64,000 nucleotides of DNA, taken from the NCBI RefSeq assembly GCF_003675325.1, contig NZ_CP033073.1, forward strand, positions 3,224,001 to 3,288,000, given 5' to 3'. Under the pieces are notes generated by a model, which saw only the letters and a list, made by a program, of their open reading frames with translations, did no database searches and had not been told where the DNA came from. Every line of letters starts with the position of its first letter. The stretch's first letter is position 1. The translations under genes were made by a program, and so were the position numbers. The DNA comes from Streptomyces dangxiongensis. GTDB taxonomy: Bacteria; Actinomycetota; Actinomycetes; Streptomycetales; Streptomycetaceae. Of the stretch, positions 8,108 through 17,200 are shown one piece after another.

Positions 8108-8890
8108 ATGGCTTCCTCCCCCTCGTACCTCTCCGACCTGTTCTCCCTCGACGGCCGCACCGCCCTGGTGACCGGCGGCAGTTCCGGCATCGGCCGGGCC
8201 GTGGCCGGTGCGCTGGCGCGGGCCGGGGCGCGGGTGGTGGTCGTGGCGCGCGGGGAGGAACAGCTCACCGCGACCGTCGCCGAACTGGCCGCCGACGGCT
8301 GCCGGGCGGCCTGGGTCAGCGGTGACCTGGGGTCCCGGGAGGGTGTGCGCGCGGTCGCCGAGGAGGCGGCGGGTGTCTTCGGTGAGCCCGACATCCTCGT
8401 CAACTGCGCCGGGATCAACCTGCGTCCGCCGATGGGCGAGCTGGACGAGGAGGTGTGGGACGCCACGCTCGCGGTGAACCTGGAGGCCCCGTTCCTGCTG
8501 GGGCAGCGGTTCGGGCCGGGTATGGCCGGGCGGGGCTTCGGCCGGATCATCCACATCAGCTCCCAGCAGGCGCACCGGGCGTTCGTGCACAGCGGCGCGT
8601 ACGGCGTCTCCAAGGGCGCGCTGGAGTCGCTGGCCCGCTCGCAGGCGGAGGCCTGGTCGCCGTACGGCGTCACCTGCAACACCCTCGTGCCGGGCTTCGT
8701 GATGACCCCGCTCAACGCCCGGCTGTCGTCCGACCGCGGGAGGGTGTCGGCGCTGGCCGCGCGCACCATGGCCGGCCGCAACGGTCTGGCCGAGGACTTC
8801 GAGGGCGCCGCCGTCTTCCTCGCGAGCCGCGCCTCCGGCTACGTCACGGGCCAGTCGATCCACGTGGACGGCGGCTTCTCGGTGCACTGA
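8108..8890 (+). CDS. Short-chain dehydrogenase/reductase (classical SDR)
   Basis: A 260-residue NAD(P)-dependent oxidoreductase with the classical SDR plan: cofactor motif TGGSSGIG at 22-29, D73, N99-C-A-G and the catalytic set Ser151/152, Tyr165 and Lys169 (YGVSK). The end, [16 protein letters not shown], is typical of 3-oxoacyl-ACP reductase or gluconate 5-dehydrogenase-like members. The substrate cannot be assigned. The ATG is chosen over upstream in-frame starts because the SDR fold begins about 16 residues later and a TACGCT box precedes it. It is divergent from acpS. Confidence 0.93.
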   Translation: MASSPSYLSDLFSLDGRTALVTGGSSGIGRAVAGALARAGARVVVVARGEEQLTATVAELAADGCRAAWVSGDLGSREGVRAVAEEAAGVFGEPDILVNCAGINLRPPMGELDEEVWDATLAVNLEAPFLLGQRFGPGMAGRGFGRIIHISSQQAHRAFVHSGAYGVSKGALESLARSQAEAWSPYGVTCNTLVPGFVMTPLNARLSSDRGRVSALAARTMAGRNGLAEDFEGAAVFLASRASGYVTGQSIHVDGGFSVH

Positions 8891-8991
8891 AACCCCGCGA
8901 TCATGACGAGCGTCCGCGGCCATTAGTCTTGCTGGTGACCGGCGATCCGTCTCCACGCGGACGCCATCGCTCACAACGGGAGGACTCCGCC

Positions 8992-9342
8992 TTGAAGTTG
9001 AAGTCTCTGGGCACCGCGCTCACCACCGTCGCCCTCATCGGTACGGCCCTGACCGGCGCCGTCGCCACCGCCGGCACCGCCTCCGCGGCAACGCTGCCGA
9101 GGGACTGCAGCAAGGCGATCGTCAACGTCAAGGCCAAGGAGACCGTCAACGTCCGTACGTCGCCGAAGACGACGGCCACGGCCGTCGGCATCTGGGGCAA
9201 GGGCAAGAAGGGCGCGGTCTGCAACGACGGCAAGGCCTACAAGGGCGGTTCGTACACGGCCTGCGGCAAGAAGAGCAACCTGTGGTACTACGGCGGCGAC
9301 AAGAAGAACGGCTGGGTCCCGAAGACCTGCATCAACTGGTGA
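8992..9342 (+). CDS. Small secreted SH3-like protein with Cys residues
   Basis: A 116-residue exported protein. The TTG start is preceded by GGGAGGA at 7 nt. The signal peptide covers about residues 1-32 ([17 protein letters not shown], cleavage near TASA). The mature part contains [17 protein letters not shown] and ends [11 protein letters not shown], the pattern of bacterial SH3 (SH3_3) domains that bind wall peptides. It has four cysteines (DCS, VCN, ACG, TCI), so two disulfides are possible. It is Lys-rich. The last five codons belong to a 17-bp tandem repeat that continues past the stop. No partner gene is adjacent. Confidence 0.8.
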   Translation: MKLKSLGTALTTVALIGTALTGAVATAGTASAATLPRDCSKAIVNVKAKETVNVRTSPKTTATAVGIWGKGKKGAVCNDGKAYKGGSYTACGKKSNLWYYGGDKKNGWVPKTCINW

Positions 9343-9391
9343 CCTGCATCAACTGGTGACCTGCGTCAGCCGGTGACCCGCGTCGGCCGGT
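9324..9391 (+). repeat. 17-bp tandem repeat across a stop codon, four copies
   Basis: GACCTGCATCAACTGGT occurs twice exactly (from 9324 and 9341), then as GACCTGCGTCAGCCGGT and GACCCGCGTCGGCCGGT. The first copy encodes the end of the small secreted protein and the stop codon lies at the junction with the second copy. Later copies have decayed towards high GC. Confidence 0.9.
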
Positions 9392-9412
9392 GACCGGCTG
9401 ACCGGTGGGACG

Positions 9413-9443
9413 AGGGGCGGACGGCTGCGGGCCGTTCGCCCCT
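9413..9443. terminator. Convergent terminator between the small secreted gene and glmS
   Basis: A 13-bp stem (AGGGGCGGACGGC with GCCGTTCGCCCCT, one G-T pair) and a 5-nt loop start 7 nt past the glmS stop. It can serve both strands. No T-run, as usual in streptomycetes. Confidence 0.65.
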
Positions 9444-9449
9444 TCGCGC

Positions 9450-11297
9450 TCACTCCACCGTCACCGACTTCGCCAGGTTCCGGGGCTGGTCCACCTCGTT
9501 GCCCCGGGCCGTCGCCAGCTCGCACGCGAAGACCTGGAGCGGCACCGTGGCCACCAGCGGCTGGAGCAGCGTCGGCGTGGCCGGGATCCGGATCAGGTGG
9601 TCGGCGTACGGCACCACCGCCTCGTCCCCCTCCTCCGCGATCACGATGGTCCGCGCGCCCCGTGCCCGGATCTCCTGGATGTTGGACACGATCTTGTCGT
9701 GCAGGACCGACCGGCCGCGCGGCGACGGCACGACCACCACGACCGGCAGGTCCTCCTCGATCAGCGCGATCGGGCCGTGCTTCAGCTCGCCCGCCGCGAA
9801 GCCCTCGGCGTGCATGTAGGCGAGTTCCTTCAGCTTGAGCGCGCCCTCCAGCGCCACCGGGTAGCCCACGTGCCGGCCGAGGAAGAGCACCGTGTTCTTG
9901 GCGGCCAGCGTGCGTGCCAGCGCGCGTACCGGCTCCATGGTCCGAAGGACCCGCTCGACCTCCACCGAGATCCGGGACAGCTCCCTGACCACGTCGCGGA
10001 TCTCGTCGCCCCACTTGGTGCCGCGGACCTGGCCGAGGTACAGGGCGACCAGGTAGCAGGCGACAAGCTGGGTCAGGAACGCCTTCGTGGAGGCGACGGC
10101 GACCTCGGGGCCGGCGTGCGTGTACAGCACCGCGTCCGACTCACGGGGGATCGTCGAGCCGTTGGTGTTGCAGATCGCCAGCACCTTGGAGCCCTGCTCG
10201 CGCGCGTGCCGGAGCGCCATGAGGGTGTCCATGGTCTCGCCGGACTGGGAAATGGCGATCACCAGCGACTGCACGTCGAGGATGGGGTCCCGGTAGCGGA
10301 ACTCGCTGGCCAGCTCCACCTCGCACGGGATGCGCGTCCAGTGCTCGATGGCGTACTTGGCGATCAGGCCGGCGTGGAAGGCCGTGCCGCAGGCGACGAT
10401 CACGACCTTGTCGATCTCGCGCAGCTCGGAGGGGCTGATCCGCACCTCGTCCAGGGTCAGCGAGCCGGCGGGGTCGATGCGCCCGAGGAGGGTGTCGGCG
10501 ACCGCCTTGGGCTGCTCGGCGATCTCCTTGAGCATGAAGTAGTCGTAGCCGCCCTTCTCGGCCGCGGAGGCGTCCCAGTCCACGTGGTAGGAGCGGACGT
10601 CGGCCGGGCGGCCGTCGAAGCCGGTCACCGTGACACCGTCGCGGCGCAGCTCCACCACCTGGTCCTGGCCCAGCTCGATCGCGGAGCGCGTGTGGGCGAT
10701 GAACGCGGCGACGTCGGAGGCCAGGAACGCCTCGCCCTCTCCCACGCCCACCACGAGCGGGGAGTTGCGGCGCGCGCCGACGACCACGTCCGGCTCGTCG
10801 GCGTGCACGGCGACCAGCGTGAACGCGCCCTCCAGCCGCCGGCACACCAGCCGCATCGCCTCGGCCAGGTCGGCGGTGGCCGAGAACTCCTCGGCGAGGA
10901 GGTGGGCGACCACCTCGGTGTCCGTCTCGGAGGTCAGCCGGTGCCCCCGCTCGGTCAGTTCGGCCCGCAGCGCGGCGAAGTTCTCGATGATGCCGTTGTG
11001 GACCACGGCGACCCGGCCCGCGTTGTCCAGGTGCGGGTGGGCGTTGGCGTCCGTGGGGCCGCCGTGCGTGGCCCAGCGGGTGTGCCCGATGCCGGTCGAA
11101 CCCGCCGGCAGGGGCCGTTCGACCAGTTCCTTCTCCAGGTTGACCAGTTTTCCGGCTCTCTTCGCGGCGGCCAGCCCGCCGTCGGCCGGCACGGCGACCC
11201 CCGCCGAGTCGTACCCCCGGTACTCCAGTCTCTTCAGCCCGGCCATCACGACATCGAGCGCCGACTGCGACCCTACGTATCCCACGATTCCGCACAT
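9450..11297 (-). CDS. glmS: Glutamine-fructose-6-phosphate aminotransferase (isomerizing)
   Basis: Makes glucosamine-6-phosphate from fructose-6-phosphate and glutamine, the entry step to UDP-GlcNAc. It has 615 residues. The glutaminase domain starts with the nucleophile Cys2 (MCGIVGYVG) and has RGYDSAG and HTRWATHG; two SIS sugar-binding domains follow (SQSGETMDT, HAEGFAAGELKHG), and the end is the usual DQPRNLAKSVTVE. The start must be this ATG because Cys2 has to become N-terminal. TAGGCT lies 7 nt upstream, so the mRNA is probably leaderless. glmM lies 3 kb away on the same strand, but they are separate transcripts. Confidence 0.97.
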   Translation of the reverse strand: MCGIVGYVGSQSALDVVMAGLKRLEYRGYDSAGVAVPADGGLAAAKRAGKLVNLEKELVERPLPAGSTGIGHTRWATHGGPTDANAHPHLDNAGRVAVVHNGIIENFAALRAELTERGHRLTSETDTEVVAHLLAEEFSATADLAEAMRLVCRRLEGAFTLVAVHADEPDVVVGARRNSPLVVGVGEGEAFLASDVAAFIAHTRSAIELGQDQVVELRRDGVTVTGFDGRPADVRSYHVDWDASAAEKGGYDYFMLKEIAEQPKAVADTLLGRIDPAGSLTLDEVRISPSELREIDKVVIVACGTAFHAGLIAKYAIEHWTRIPCEVELASEFRYRDPILDVQSLVIAISQSGETMDTLMALRHAREQGSKVLAICNTNGSTIPRESDAVLYTHAGPEVAVASTKAFLTQLVACYLVALYLGQVRGTKWGDEIRDVVRELSRISVEVERVLRTMEPVRALARTLAAKNTVLFLGRHVGYPVALEGALKLKELAYMHAEGFAAGELKHGPIALIEEDLPVVVVVPSPRGRSVLHDKIVSNIQEIRARGARTIVIAEEGDEAVVPYADHLIRIPATPTLLQPLVATVPLQVFACELATARGNEVDQPRNLAKSVTVE

Positions 11298-11304
11298 GGG
11301 CGGC

Positions 11305-11310
11305 AGCCTA
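11305..11310 (-). promoter_or_regulatory. -10 element for glmS, leaderless
   Basis: TAGGCT on the minus strand ends 7 nt before the ATG. No ribosome binding site or leader (for example a glmS-type ribozyme) can fit if this promoter is the one used. Confidence 0.5.
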
Positions 11311-11607
11311 CGGGCGGATGGCGGCATGAAACCGTCATCGCGTGCCCGAAATCGGAAATGCGCGGGGCCACGCGGAGCCGCCGGGCGCCCGGGGTGAGTG
11401 ACACCCACAGGCGGAAATCAGCCATCTCTTCGCGGTCGAGGCGCGCGAAGGCGACGTTCCACACACAGAACACACATAGGAACCCCACAAATGAGGGGCC
11501 CGACGAGGTCGAGTCGGCAGGCCGGGAGACGGACGAATTCCGGCCAGCACTCCTGCGCACCGAGGAACTCCCTGTACGTCCAGTCTCATCCAGACGCCGG
11601 CCCCGTC

Positions 11608-12165
11608 ATGGTGTGGCTCGGCGTCGCGGAGACGTCGGTCGAGGAGTTCGACCGCTCGAAGGCGGCCCAACTGGGCCAGGACGTCCAGCGACTGCTGGAC
11701 TCCGCGCTGACGGACGAGACCCTCCGCACGGCGTGGCTCGCCGCCACGCACGGCGTCTTCGACCCGAGCGAGTACGGCATGAGCGCCGGCGCCTGGCTGC
11801 GGAAGGCCGAAGAGACATGGCTGGCCCGGGTTCGCCGGGACAACCCGGCGTACACTCCCCCGCCACCACAGCCGGTGGTGGACGAGGAGTTGCGGCGGGC
11901 CGTCCTGGACGTGATCCGCCCGGTCGCGGAACAACTGAGCCTCGCGGTCGGGAATCCTCCGTTCGGTATTCCCGTGACCGGGCTCGTCCCCGCGCTGGAA
12001 CGGGTGGTCACCGAGGCCTGCGCGGACCTCGGCTACCGGCTGTTCCTGCGTGCCATGAAGGCGTACCACGTACCGGCCGACAGACCGGCCCTCGTCGCCC
12101 TCGGCGAACGGTTCGGCTACCCGGAATGGGTCGTACCCGAGGGGCTCAACGACCGGATCGACTGA
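11608..12165 (+). CDS. Hypothetical cytoplasmic protein
   Basis: About 185 residues, not recognised. It begins VWLGVAETSVEEFDRSKAAQ, is mostly helical-looking and acidic, has a Pro-run (TPPPPQPVV) near residue 92 and ends YPEWVVPEGLNDRID. There is no signal peptide or membrane segment. The start is uncertain: an in-frame ATG at 11491 would add 39 residues, but the codons between 11491 and 11608 lack the third-position GC bias of the rest, so the later ATG is preferred. There is no clear ribosome binding site. A strong hairpin follows the stop. It is divergent from glmS. Confidence 0.65.
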   Translation: MVWLGVAETSVEEFDRSKAAQLGQDVQRLLDSALTDETLRTAWLAATHGVFDPSEYGMSAGAWLRKAEETWLARVRRDNPAYTPPPPQPVVDEELRRAVLDVIRPVAEQLSLAVGNPPFGIPVTGLVPALERVVTEACADLGYRLFLRAMKAYHVPADRPALVALGERFGYPEWVVPEGLNDRID

Positions 12166-12174
12166 CGTTAAGGA

Positions 12175-12213
12175 CACAGGGGCGGGTGGGCGGACAGTCC
12201 ACCCGCCCCTGTG
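12175..12213 (+). terminator. Terminator after the hypothetical gene
   Basis: A perfect 15-bp stem, CACAGGGGCGGGTGG with its complement, and a 9-nt loop, 10 nt past the stop codon. No T-run follows. Confidence 0.75.
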
Positions 12214-12217
12214 GCAT

Positions 12218-12233
12218 GTCCCGGGCCCGGGAC
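12218..12233. promoter_or_regulatory. 16-bp perfect palindrome upstream of coaA
   Basis: GTCCCGGGCCCGGGAC reads the same on both strands. It lies about 55 bp before the coaA start and just after the preceding terminator, so it could be an operator. No matching regulator is known to me. Confidence 0.35.
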
Positions 12234-12286
12234 CCACGTGACGCACCCCACCCGCCACCCCGTTCAGACTCCGTTAACAATGGACT

Positions 12287-13276
12287 GTGATCTCACCGGT
12301 CTCCCCGATGCCCCGGAGCGCCCACCGGCACAGGCCGGAGGCGACTCCCTACGTCGACCTCACCCGCGCCGAGTGGAGCGCGCTGCGGAACAAGACGCCC
12401 CTGCCGCTCACCGCCGAGGAGGTGGAGAAGCTGCGCGGCCTCGGCGACGTCATCGACCTGGACGAGGTGCGGGACATCTACCTCCCGCTCTCCCGGCTCC
12501 TCAACCTCTACGTCGGCGCGACGGACGGCCTGAGAGGGGCGCTGAACACCTTCCTCGGTGAGAAGGGCTCCCAGTCCGGCACCCCGTTCGTCATAGGCGT
12601 CGCCGGCTCGGTGGCCGTGGGCAAGTCCACCGTCGCCCGGCTGCTCCAGGCCCTGCTCTCCCGCTGGCCCGAGCACCCGCGCGTGGAACTGGTGACGACC
12701 GACGGCTTCCTGCTGCCCACCCGGGAGCTGGAAGCGCGCGGCCTGATGTCGCGCAAGGGATTCCCCGAGTCCTACGACCGCCGGGCCCTGACCCGCTTCG
12801 TCGCCGACATCAAGGCCGGCAAGGCCGAGGTGTCCGCGCCGGTCTACTCCCACCTCATCTACGACATCGTGCCGGGCGAGAAGCTCACCGTCCGCCGGCC
12901 CGACATCCTGATCGTGGAGGGTCTGAACGTCCTCCAGCCCGCGCTGCCCGGCAAGGACGGCCGTACCCGGGTCGGCCTCGCCGACTACTTCGACTTCAGC
13001 GTGTACGTCGACGCGAGCGCCGAGGACATCGAGCGCTGGTACCTCAACCGTTTCAAGAAGTTGCGCCGCACGGCCTTCCAGGACCCGTCGTCGTACTTCC
13101 GCAAGTACACCCAGGTCACCGAGGAGGAGGCCGTGGACTACGCCCGCATGCTGTGGCGGTCCATCAACAAGCCGAACCTGGTGGAGAACATCGCCCCGAC
13201 CCGCGGCCGGGCCGGCCTCATCCTGCGCAAGGGCCAGGACCACAAGGTGCAGCGCCTGCGCCTGCGCAAGCTGTGA
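12287..13276 (+). CDS. coaA: Pantothenate kinase, type I
   Basis: Phosphorylates pantothenate with ATP, the first and regulated step of CoA synthesis. The 329-residue length is near the family norm. The P-loop is GSVAVGKST at 107-115, followed by [18 protein letters not shown] and the characteristic [14 protein letters not shown] segment ([13 protein letters not shown]); the C-terminal half holds [10 protein letters not shown] and [14 protein letters not shown] is used as the start; ATG at 12308 is possible. TTAACAAT just upstream could be a -10 of a leaderless transcript. The next gene follows 21 nt after the stop. Confidence 0.95.
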   Translation: MISPVSPMPRSAHRHRPEATPYVDLTRAEWSALRNKTPLPLTAEEVEKLRGLGDVIDLDEVRDIYLPLSRLLNLYVGATDGLRGALNTFLGEKGSQSGTPFVIGVAGSVAVGKSTVARLLQALLSRWPEHPRVELVTTDGFLLPTRELEARGLMSRKGFPESYDRRALTRFVADIKAGKAEVSAPVYSHLIYDIVPGEKLTVRRPDILIVEGLNVLQPALPGKDGRTRVGLADYFDFSVYVDASAEDIERWYLNRFKKLRRTAFQDPSSYFRKYTQVTEEEAVDYARMLWRSINKPNLVENIAPTRGRAGLILRKGQDHKVQRLRLRKL

Positions 13277-13297
13277 GCCGTCCTGTTGGATGGGCGC

Positions 13298-14227
13298 ATG
13301 CTGCATCTGCGTCTGATCACCCCGAAGGAGCGGACCGAGGAGGTGATCCGTCTGATCGAGGAGACGGTCGGTACCGCTCACCTCGTCGTGCTGCCGGGCG
13401 CCGCCCGTGACCCGGCCGGGGACGTCGTCCTGTGCGACGTGGCCCGCGAGGCGGGCGACGGGCTGATCGCCGGGCTGCGGCGCCTGGGCCTGGACGAGAC
13501 CGGCTCGATCGCCGTCGACGACATCGGCCTCTCCCTGTCCCGCCGGGCCGAGGAGGCGGAGGAGGCCGCGCCGGGCGAGGGCGCGGACGCGGTGCTGTGG
13601 GAGGGGCTGACCGAGGCGACCCACGAGGAGTCGACGCTGTCGGTCACCTATGTCGCGTTCATCACACTGGCCACGATGATCGCGGCCTGCGGTGTCGTGC
13701 TGGACAACGCCATCCTGATCGTGGGCGCGATGGCGGTGGGACCGGAGTTCGGGCCACTGGCCGGCATCTCCACAGCCCTGGTCCGGCGCCGTCCGCGTCT
13801 GGCGTGGCGGTCGGTGATCGCGCTGGTGGTGGGCTTCGCGGTGGCCATGACGCTGACGTCCGCGTTCAGCCTGTTCATGGATGCGGTCGGCCTGTTCCAC
13901 AGGTCTGAGCTGGAGGCCGACCGGCCCAACACCGGCTTCATCTACGCCCCGGACTGGTTCTCGTTCGTCGTGGCGGTGCTCGCCGGGGTCGCCGGCACGC
14001 TGTCGCTGACGTCCGCCAAGTCGGGGGCCCTGGTCGGCGTGGCCATCTCGGTGACGACCGTGCCCGCCGCCGCGAACGCGGCCGTGGCGCTCGTCTACAG
14101 CGACACCCACCAGACGGTGCGTTCCTCGGAGCAGCTACTGCTGAACCTGATCGGCATCATCCTCGCCGGGACGCTCACGCTGCTCGCCCAGAAGTTCTTC
14201 TGGCGGCGGGAGCGGCGAAAGGCCTGA
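13298..14227 (+). CDS. DUF389 family membrane protein
   Basis: A 309-residue inner-membrane protein of unknown function. The first about 110 residues are soluble (MLHLRLITPKERTEEV and an acidic EEAEEAAPGEG linker). The rest carries about six membrane segments with the DUF389 hallmarks GVVLDNAILIVGAMAVGPEFGPLAG and SLTSAKSGALVGVAISVTTVPA. The C-terminus is basic (RRERRKA). ATG at 13298 is chosen because TTGGAT ends 6 nt upstream, a leaderless arrangement; a TTG at 13286 is the alternative. It follows coaA closely, but the shared transcript is only inferred. Confidence 0.88.
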   Translation: MLHLRLITPKERTEEVIRLIEETVGTAHLVVLPGAARDPAGDVVLCDVAREAGDGLIAGLRRLGLDETGSIAVDDIGLSLSRRAEEAEEAAPGEGADAVLWEGLTEATHEESTLSVTYVAFITLATMIAACGVVLDNAILIVGAMAVGPEFGPLAGISTALVRRRPRLAWRSVIALVVGFAVAMTLTSAFSLFMDAVGLFHRSELEADRPNTGFIYAPDWFSFVVAVLAGVAGTLSLTSAKSGALVGVAISVTTVPAAANAAVALVYSDTHQTVRSSEQLLLNLIGIILAGTLTLLAQKFFWRRERRKA

Positions 14228-14230
14228 GGA

Positions 14231-14262
14231 GCGCGGGGAACCGCGCGACCGGCCGCGAACAG
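14231..14262 (+). repeat. Dispersed intergenic repeat, copy 3
   Basis: GCGCGGGGAACCGCGCGACC followed by GGCCGCGAAC matches the repeat core seen at 5885-5980 and 20032-20084. Its GGGGAACC portion is reused as the left arm of the terminator here. Confidence 0.5.
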
Positions 14263-14290
14263 CGCGCGGCCCGCCGGCGGCGGTTCCCCG
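14234..14290. terminator. Convergent terminator between the DUF389 gene and glmM
   Basis: CGGGGAACCGC and GCGGTTCCCCG form an 11-bp outer stem around a GC-rich inner region that can fold further. It fills the 79-bp gap between two convergent stops. Confidence 0.6.
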
Positions 14291-14306
14291 GCTCCCCTGC
14301 CCGGCG

Positions 14307-15665
14307 TCAGCCAAGCGCCGACTTCACCGCGTCGGCGAGCCGCCCGGCGACCGCCCGGGCCTGGTCGATGTCCGCGGCCTCGACCATCACCCGGACCAGC
14401 GGTTCGGTGCCGGAGGGCCGCAGCAGGACCCGCCCGGTCTCCCCCAGCTCCCGCTCCGCCTCGGCGACGGCGGCGGCGAGATCGGCGGACGTCCCCACCC
14501 GCGACCTGTCCACGTCCGGCACGTTGATCAGTACCTGTGGCAGCCGCTCCATGACGGACGCCAGCTCCCGCAGCGTGCGGCCGGTCTCCGCGACCCGCGC
14601 CGCCAGCAGCAGGCCGGTCAGCGTGCCGTCGCCGGTGGTGGCGTGGTCGAGGATGATCACGTGCCCGGACTGCTCGCCGCCGAGGGCGTAGCCGTGCTCC
14701 TTCAGCTCCTCGAGCACGTACCGGTCGCCCACGGCCGTCTGCACGAGCCGGATGCCCGCCCGCTCCATGGCCAGCTTGAAGCCGAGGTTGGACATCACCG
14801 TGGCGACCACGGTGTCGGCGCGCAGCGCTGAGCGCTCCTGCATCGCCAGCGCGAGGACGGCGAGGATCTGGTCGCCGTCGACCTCCGCGCCGGTGTGGTC
14901 CACGGCCAGGCAGCGGTCGGCGTCGCCGTCGTGCGCGATACCGAGGTCCGCGCCGTGCGCGACGACCGCGGCCTTCAGCGGGTCCAGGTGGGTCGAGCCG
15001 CAGCCGTCGTTGATGTTGAGGCCGTCCGGCTCGGCGCCGAGGGTGACGACCTCGGCACCCGCCCTGGCGAACGCCTCCGGCGAGACCCCCGAGGCCGCGC
15101 CGTGCGCTTCGTCCAGGACGATCTTCAGTCCGTCGAGCCGGTTGGGCAGGACCGACAGCAGGTGGGCGATGTACTGCTCGGAGCCCTCGTCGTCGGACCG
15201 CACGCGGCCCACCCCGGCGCCCGTCGGCCGCTGCCAGGGCTCGCCGTGCCGGTGGGACTCGTAGATCGACTCGATCCGGTCCTCCAGCTCGTCGGCGAGT
15301 TTGTGGCCGCCGCGGGCGAAGAACTTGATGCCGTTGTCGGGCATGGCGTTGTGGCTGGCGGAGAGCATCACGCCGAGGTCGGCGCCGAGCGCGCCGGTGA
15401 GATGCGCCACCGCGGGGGTCGGCAGCACCCCGACGCGCAGGACGTCCACGCCGGCGCTGGCCAGGCCGGCCACGACCGCCGCCTCCAGGAACTCCCCGGA
15501 CGCGCGCGGGTCCCGTCCGACCACCGCGGTCGGCTTGTGGCCCTCGAAGGTGCCCGCCTCGGCCAGTACGTGCGCCGCGGCGACGGAGAGGGCGAGCGCC
15601 ATCTCGGCCGTCAGATCCGCGTTGGCGACACCGCGCACGCCGTCCGTGCCGAAGAGTCGTCCCAC
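14307..15665 (-). CDS. glmM: Phosphoglucosamine mutase
   Basis: Converts glucosamine-6-phosphate to glucosamine-1-phosphate for UDP-GlcNAc synthesis. The 452-residue protein has the phosphohexomutase plan: N-terminal [11 protein letters not shown], phosphoserine loop [17 protein letters not shown] with catalytic Ser104, metal loop HDGDADRC, sugar loop GGEQSGHVI and phosphate-binding [14 protein letters not shown] near the C-terminus. HNA in place of HNP is common in actinobacteria. A ribosome binding site AGGAGG precedes the ATG. It is downstream of the rplM-rpsI operon, from which a strong hairpin separates it, so it should have its own promoter in the 125-nt gap. Confidence 0.97.
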   Translation of the reverse strand: MGRLFGTDGVRGVANADLTAEMALALSVAAAHVLAEAGTFEGHKPTAVVGRDPRASGEFLEAAVVAGLASAGVDVLRVGVLPTPAVAHLTGALGADLGVMLSASHNAMPDNGIKFFARGGHKLADELEDRIESIYESHRHGEPWQRPTGAGVGRVRSDDEGSEQYIAHLLSVLPNRLDGLKIVLDEAHGAASGVSPEAFARAGAEVVTLGAEPDGLNINDGCGSTHLDPLKAAVVAHGADLGIAHDGDADRCLAVDHTGAEVDGDQILAVLALAMQERSALRADTVVATVMSNLGFKLAMERAGIRLVQTAVGDRYVLEELKEHGYALGGEQSGHVIILDHATTGDGTLTGLLLAARVAETGRTLRELASVMERLPQVLINVPDVDRSRVGTSADLAAAVAEAERELGETGRVLLRPSGTEPLVRVMVEAADIDQARAVAGRLADAVKSALG

Positions 15666-15791
15666 TTGTCCTCCTGAGGAAGCGTCATTGTCGGAAGCGG
15701 GGGTGCCGCGTCGGGTGGCAGACGCCTCGGCATCCGATCACACAAGCCTTTGAGCGTCTTGTGTCGTTATACGCCCTTGGCTGGGATAAAC

Positions 15792-15832
15792 GAACGCCCC
15801 GGCGGCACATGTGGCGTGCCGCCGGGGCGTTC
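15792..15832 (-). terminator. Terminator after rpsI
   Basis: A perfect 16-bp stem (GAACGCCCCGGCGGCA and its complement) with a 9-nt loop, about 50 nt past the rpsI stop codon. Confidence 0.8.
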
Positions 15833-15881
15833 GGAGTACGCGGGGCCGAAGCCCGTACCACGTACGAGCAGGCAGCGAAGC

Positions 15882-16394
15882 TTAGCGCTTGCTGTACTGC
15901 GGAGCCTTACGGGCCTTCTTCAGACCGGCCTTCTTGCGCTCGACCGCACGGTCGTCACGCGTGAGGAAGCCGGCCTTCTTGAGCGGGCCGCGGTTGTTGT
16001 CGACGTCGGCCTCGTTCAGCGCACGGGCGACACCGAGACGGAGCGCACCGGCCTGACCGGAGACACCGCCACCCGCGATGCGGGCGACGACGTCGTAACG
16101 ACCTTCCAGCTCGAGCACCTTGAAGGGCTCGTTGACCTCCTGCTGGTGCACCTTGTTCGGGAAGTAGTCCTCAAGGGTGCGGCCGTTGATCTTCCACTTG
16201 CCGGTGCCCGGAACGATCCGGACACGGGCGATGGCGTTCTTGCGGCGGCCCAGGCCGGCGGCCGGCTGGGGCTCGCCGAAGCGGGAGGCCATGGACTCCG
16301 AGGTGTACTCACCCTCGACGGGGACCTCGGACTCGGTGGTGTAGCTGTCGATGTCAAGCTCTTCGAGCGGCTGCTCGGCAGTGGTCTCGGCCAC
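15882..16394 (-). CDS. rpsI: 30S ribosomal protein S9 (uS9)
   Basis: A small-subunit head protein whose C-terminal tail reaches the tRNA in the P site. It has 170 residues, longer than the about 130 of E. coli because of an acidic N-terminal extension of about 40 residues ([20 protein letters not shown]). The conserved body starts at [13 protein letters not shown] and ends with the essential [12 protein letters not shown] tail. It lies 42 nt after rplM in the same operon. Confidence 0.97.
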   Translation of the reverse strand: MAETTAEQPLEELDIDSYTTESEVPVEGEYTSESMASRFGEPQPAAGLGRRKNAIARVRIVPGTGKWKINGRTLEDYFPNKVHQQEVNEPFKVLELEGRYDVVARIAGGGVSGQAGALRLGVARALNEADVDNNRGPLKKAGFLTRDDRAVERKKAGLKKARKAPQYSKR

Positions 16395-16436
16395 GATTCT
16401 CCTCAGATTCTCTTCGGTCTTAGGGGGTGGCCGGAC

Positions 16437-16880
16437 TTACTGCGCGACCTGGGTGATCTCGAACGGCACCGGCTGCTGGGCAGCGTGCGGGTGCTGGTCA
16501 CCCTTGTAGACCTTCAGCTTCGAGAGCATCTGACGGCCCAGAGTGTTCTTGGGGAGCATGCCCTTGACGGCCTTCTCGATGGCCTTCTCGGGGTTCTTGT
16601 CGAGCAGCTCGTCGTAACGGACGGAGCGCAGACCACCCGGGTAGCCGGAGTGGCGGTACGCCATCTTCTGGGTCCGCTTGTTGCCGGACAGGTGCACCTT
16701 GTCGGCGTTGATGATGATGACGAAGTCACCAGCGTCGACGTGCGGCGCGTAGATCGGCTTGTGCTTGCCCCGGAGGAGGGTGGCTGCGGTCGTGGCGAGA
16801 CGGCCCAGGACTACGTCCTGAGCGTCGATGACGTGCCACTGGCGCGTCACATCGCCGGGCTTGGGGCTGTACGTACGCAC
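16437..16880 (-). CDS. rplM: 50S ribosomal protein L13 (uL13)
   Basis: An early-assembly large-subunit protein. The 147 residues start [19 protein letters not shown] and contain [17 protein letters not shown] and [12 protein letters not shown], all standard. GTG is the start. First gene of the rplM-rpsI operon, with a consensus-like promoter about 180 nt upstream, so the leader is long. Confidence 0.97.
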   Translation of the reverse strand: MRTYSPKPGDVTRQWHVIDAQDVVLGRLATTAATLLRGKHKPIYAPHVDAGDFVIIINADKVHLSGNKRTQKMAYRHSGYPGGLRSVRYDELLDKNPEKAIEKAVKGMLPKNTLGRQMLSKLKVYKGDQHPHAAQQPVPFEITQVAQ

Positions 16881-17057
16881 GGTTCGTAGCCTTCGCTTCG
16901 AGTGAATGGTCCTAAACAAGGTCACCGAAACGATCACGACAGCCCTGACCGCACAGCGGTGACGCAAACCGCGTGCTGGTCGCTGGTCATCGGCCCGGTG
17001 GACCGGTGTAAGGGCCCGTCCCGTGAGAATGAGCAAGCCAATACACAACGAAGAAGT

Positions 17058-17087
17058 AGGTTACCGGTCGGCCCCCGGACGGGTCAA
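17058..17087 (-). promoter_or_regulatory. Promoter of the rplM-rpsI operon
   Basis: Minus strand: TTGACC, an 18-nt spacer and TAACCT. Start of transcription is expected near 17051, giving a leader of about 170 nt. Confidence 0.7.
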
Positions 17088-17187
17088 AACGAGTCCGCCC
17101 GACACCCCGTACGAAACGCCCCGGAACCGGGCGGCGGACAAAGGCGGCATGCCGCCCGACGCCCTCCGGCACCCCCCGCGCCCCGTC

Positions 17188-17193
17188 TAAGAT
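17188..17193 (+). promoter_or_regulatory. -10 element for the gene at 17201, leaderless
   Basis: TAAGAT ends 7 nt before the ATG with no ribosome binding site between. Confidence 0.45.
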
Positions 17194-17200
17194 GCGCCCC

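Noticed and set aside
11298..11450. Possible glmS ribozyme or riboswitch upstream of glmS
   Set aside because: The -10 box sits 7 nt from the ATG, leaving no leader, and no ribozyme core was seen. The glmS ribozyme is typical of Firmicutes.
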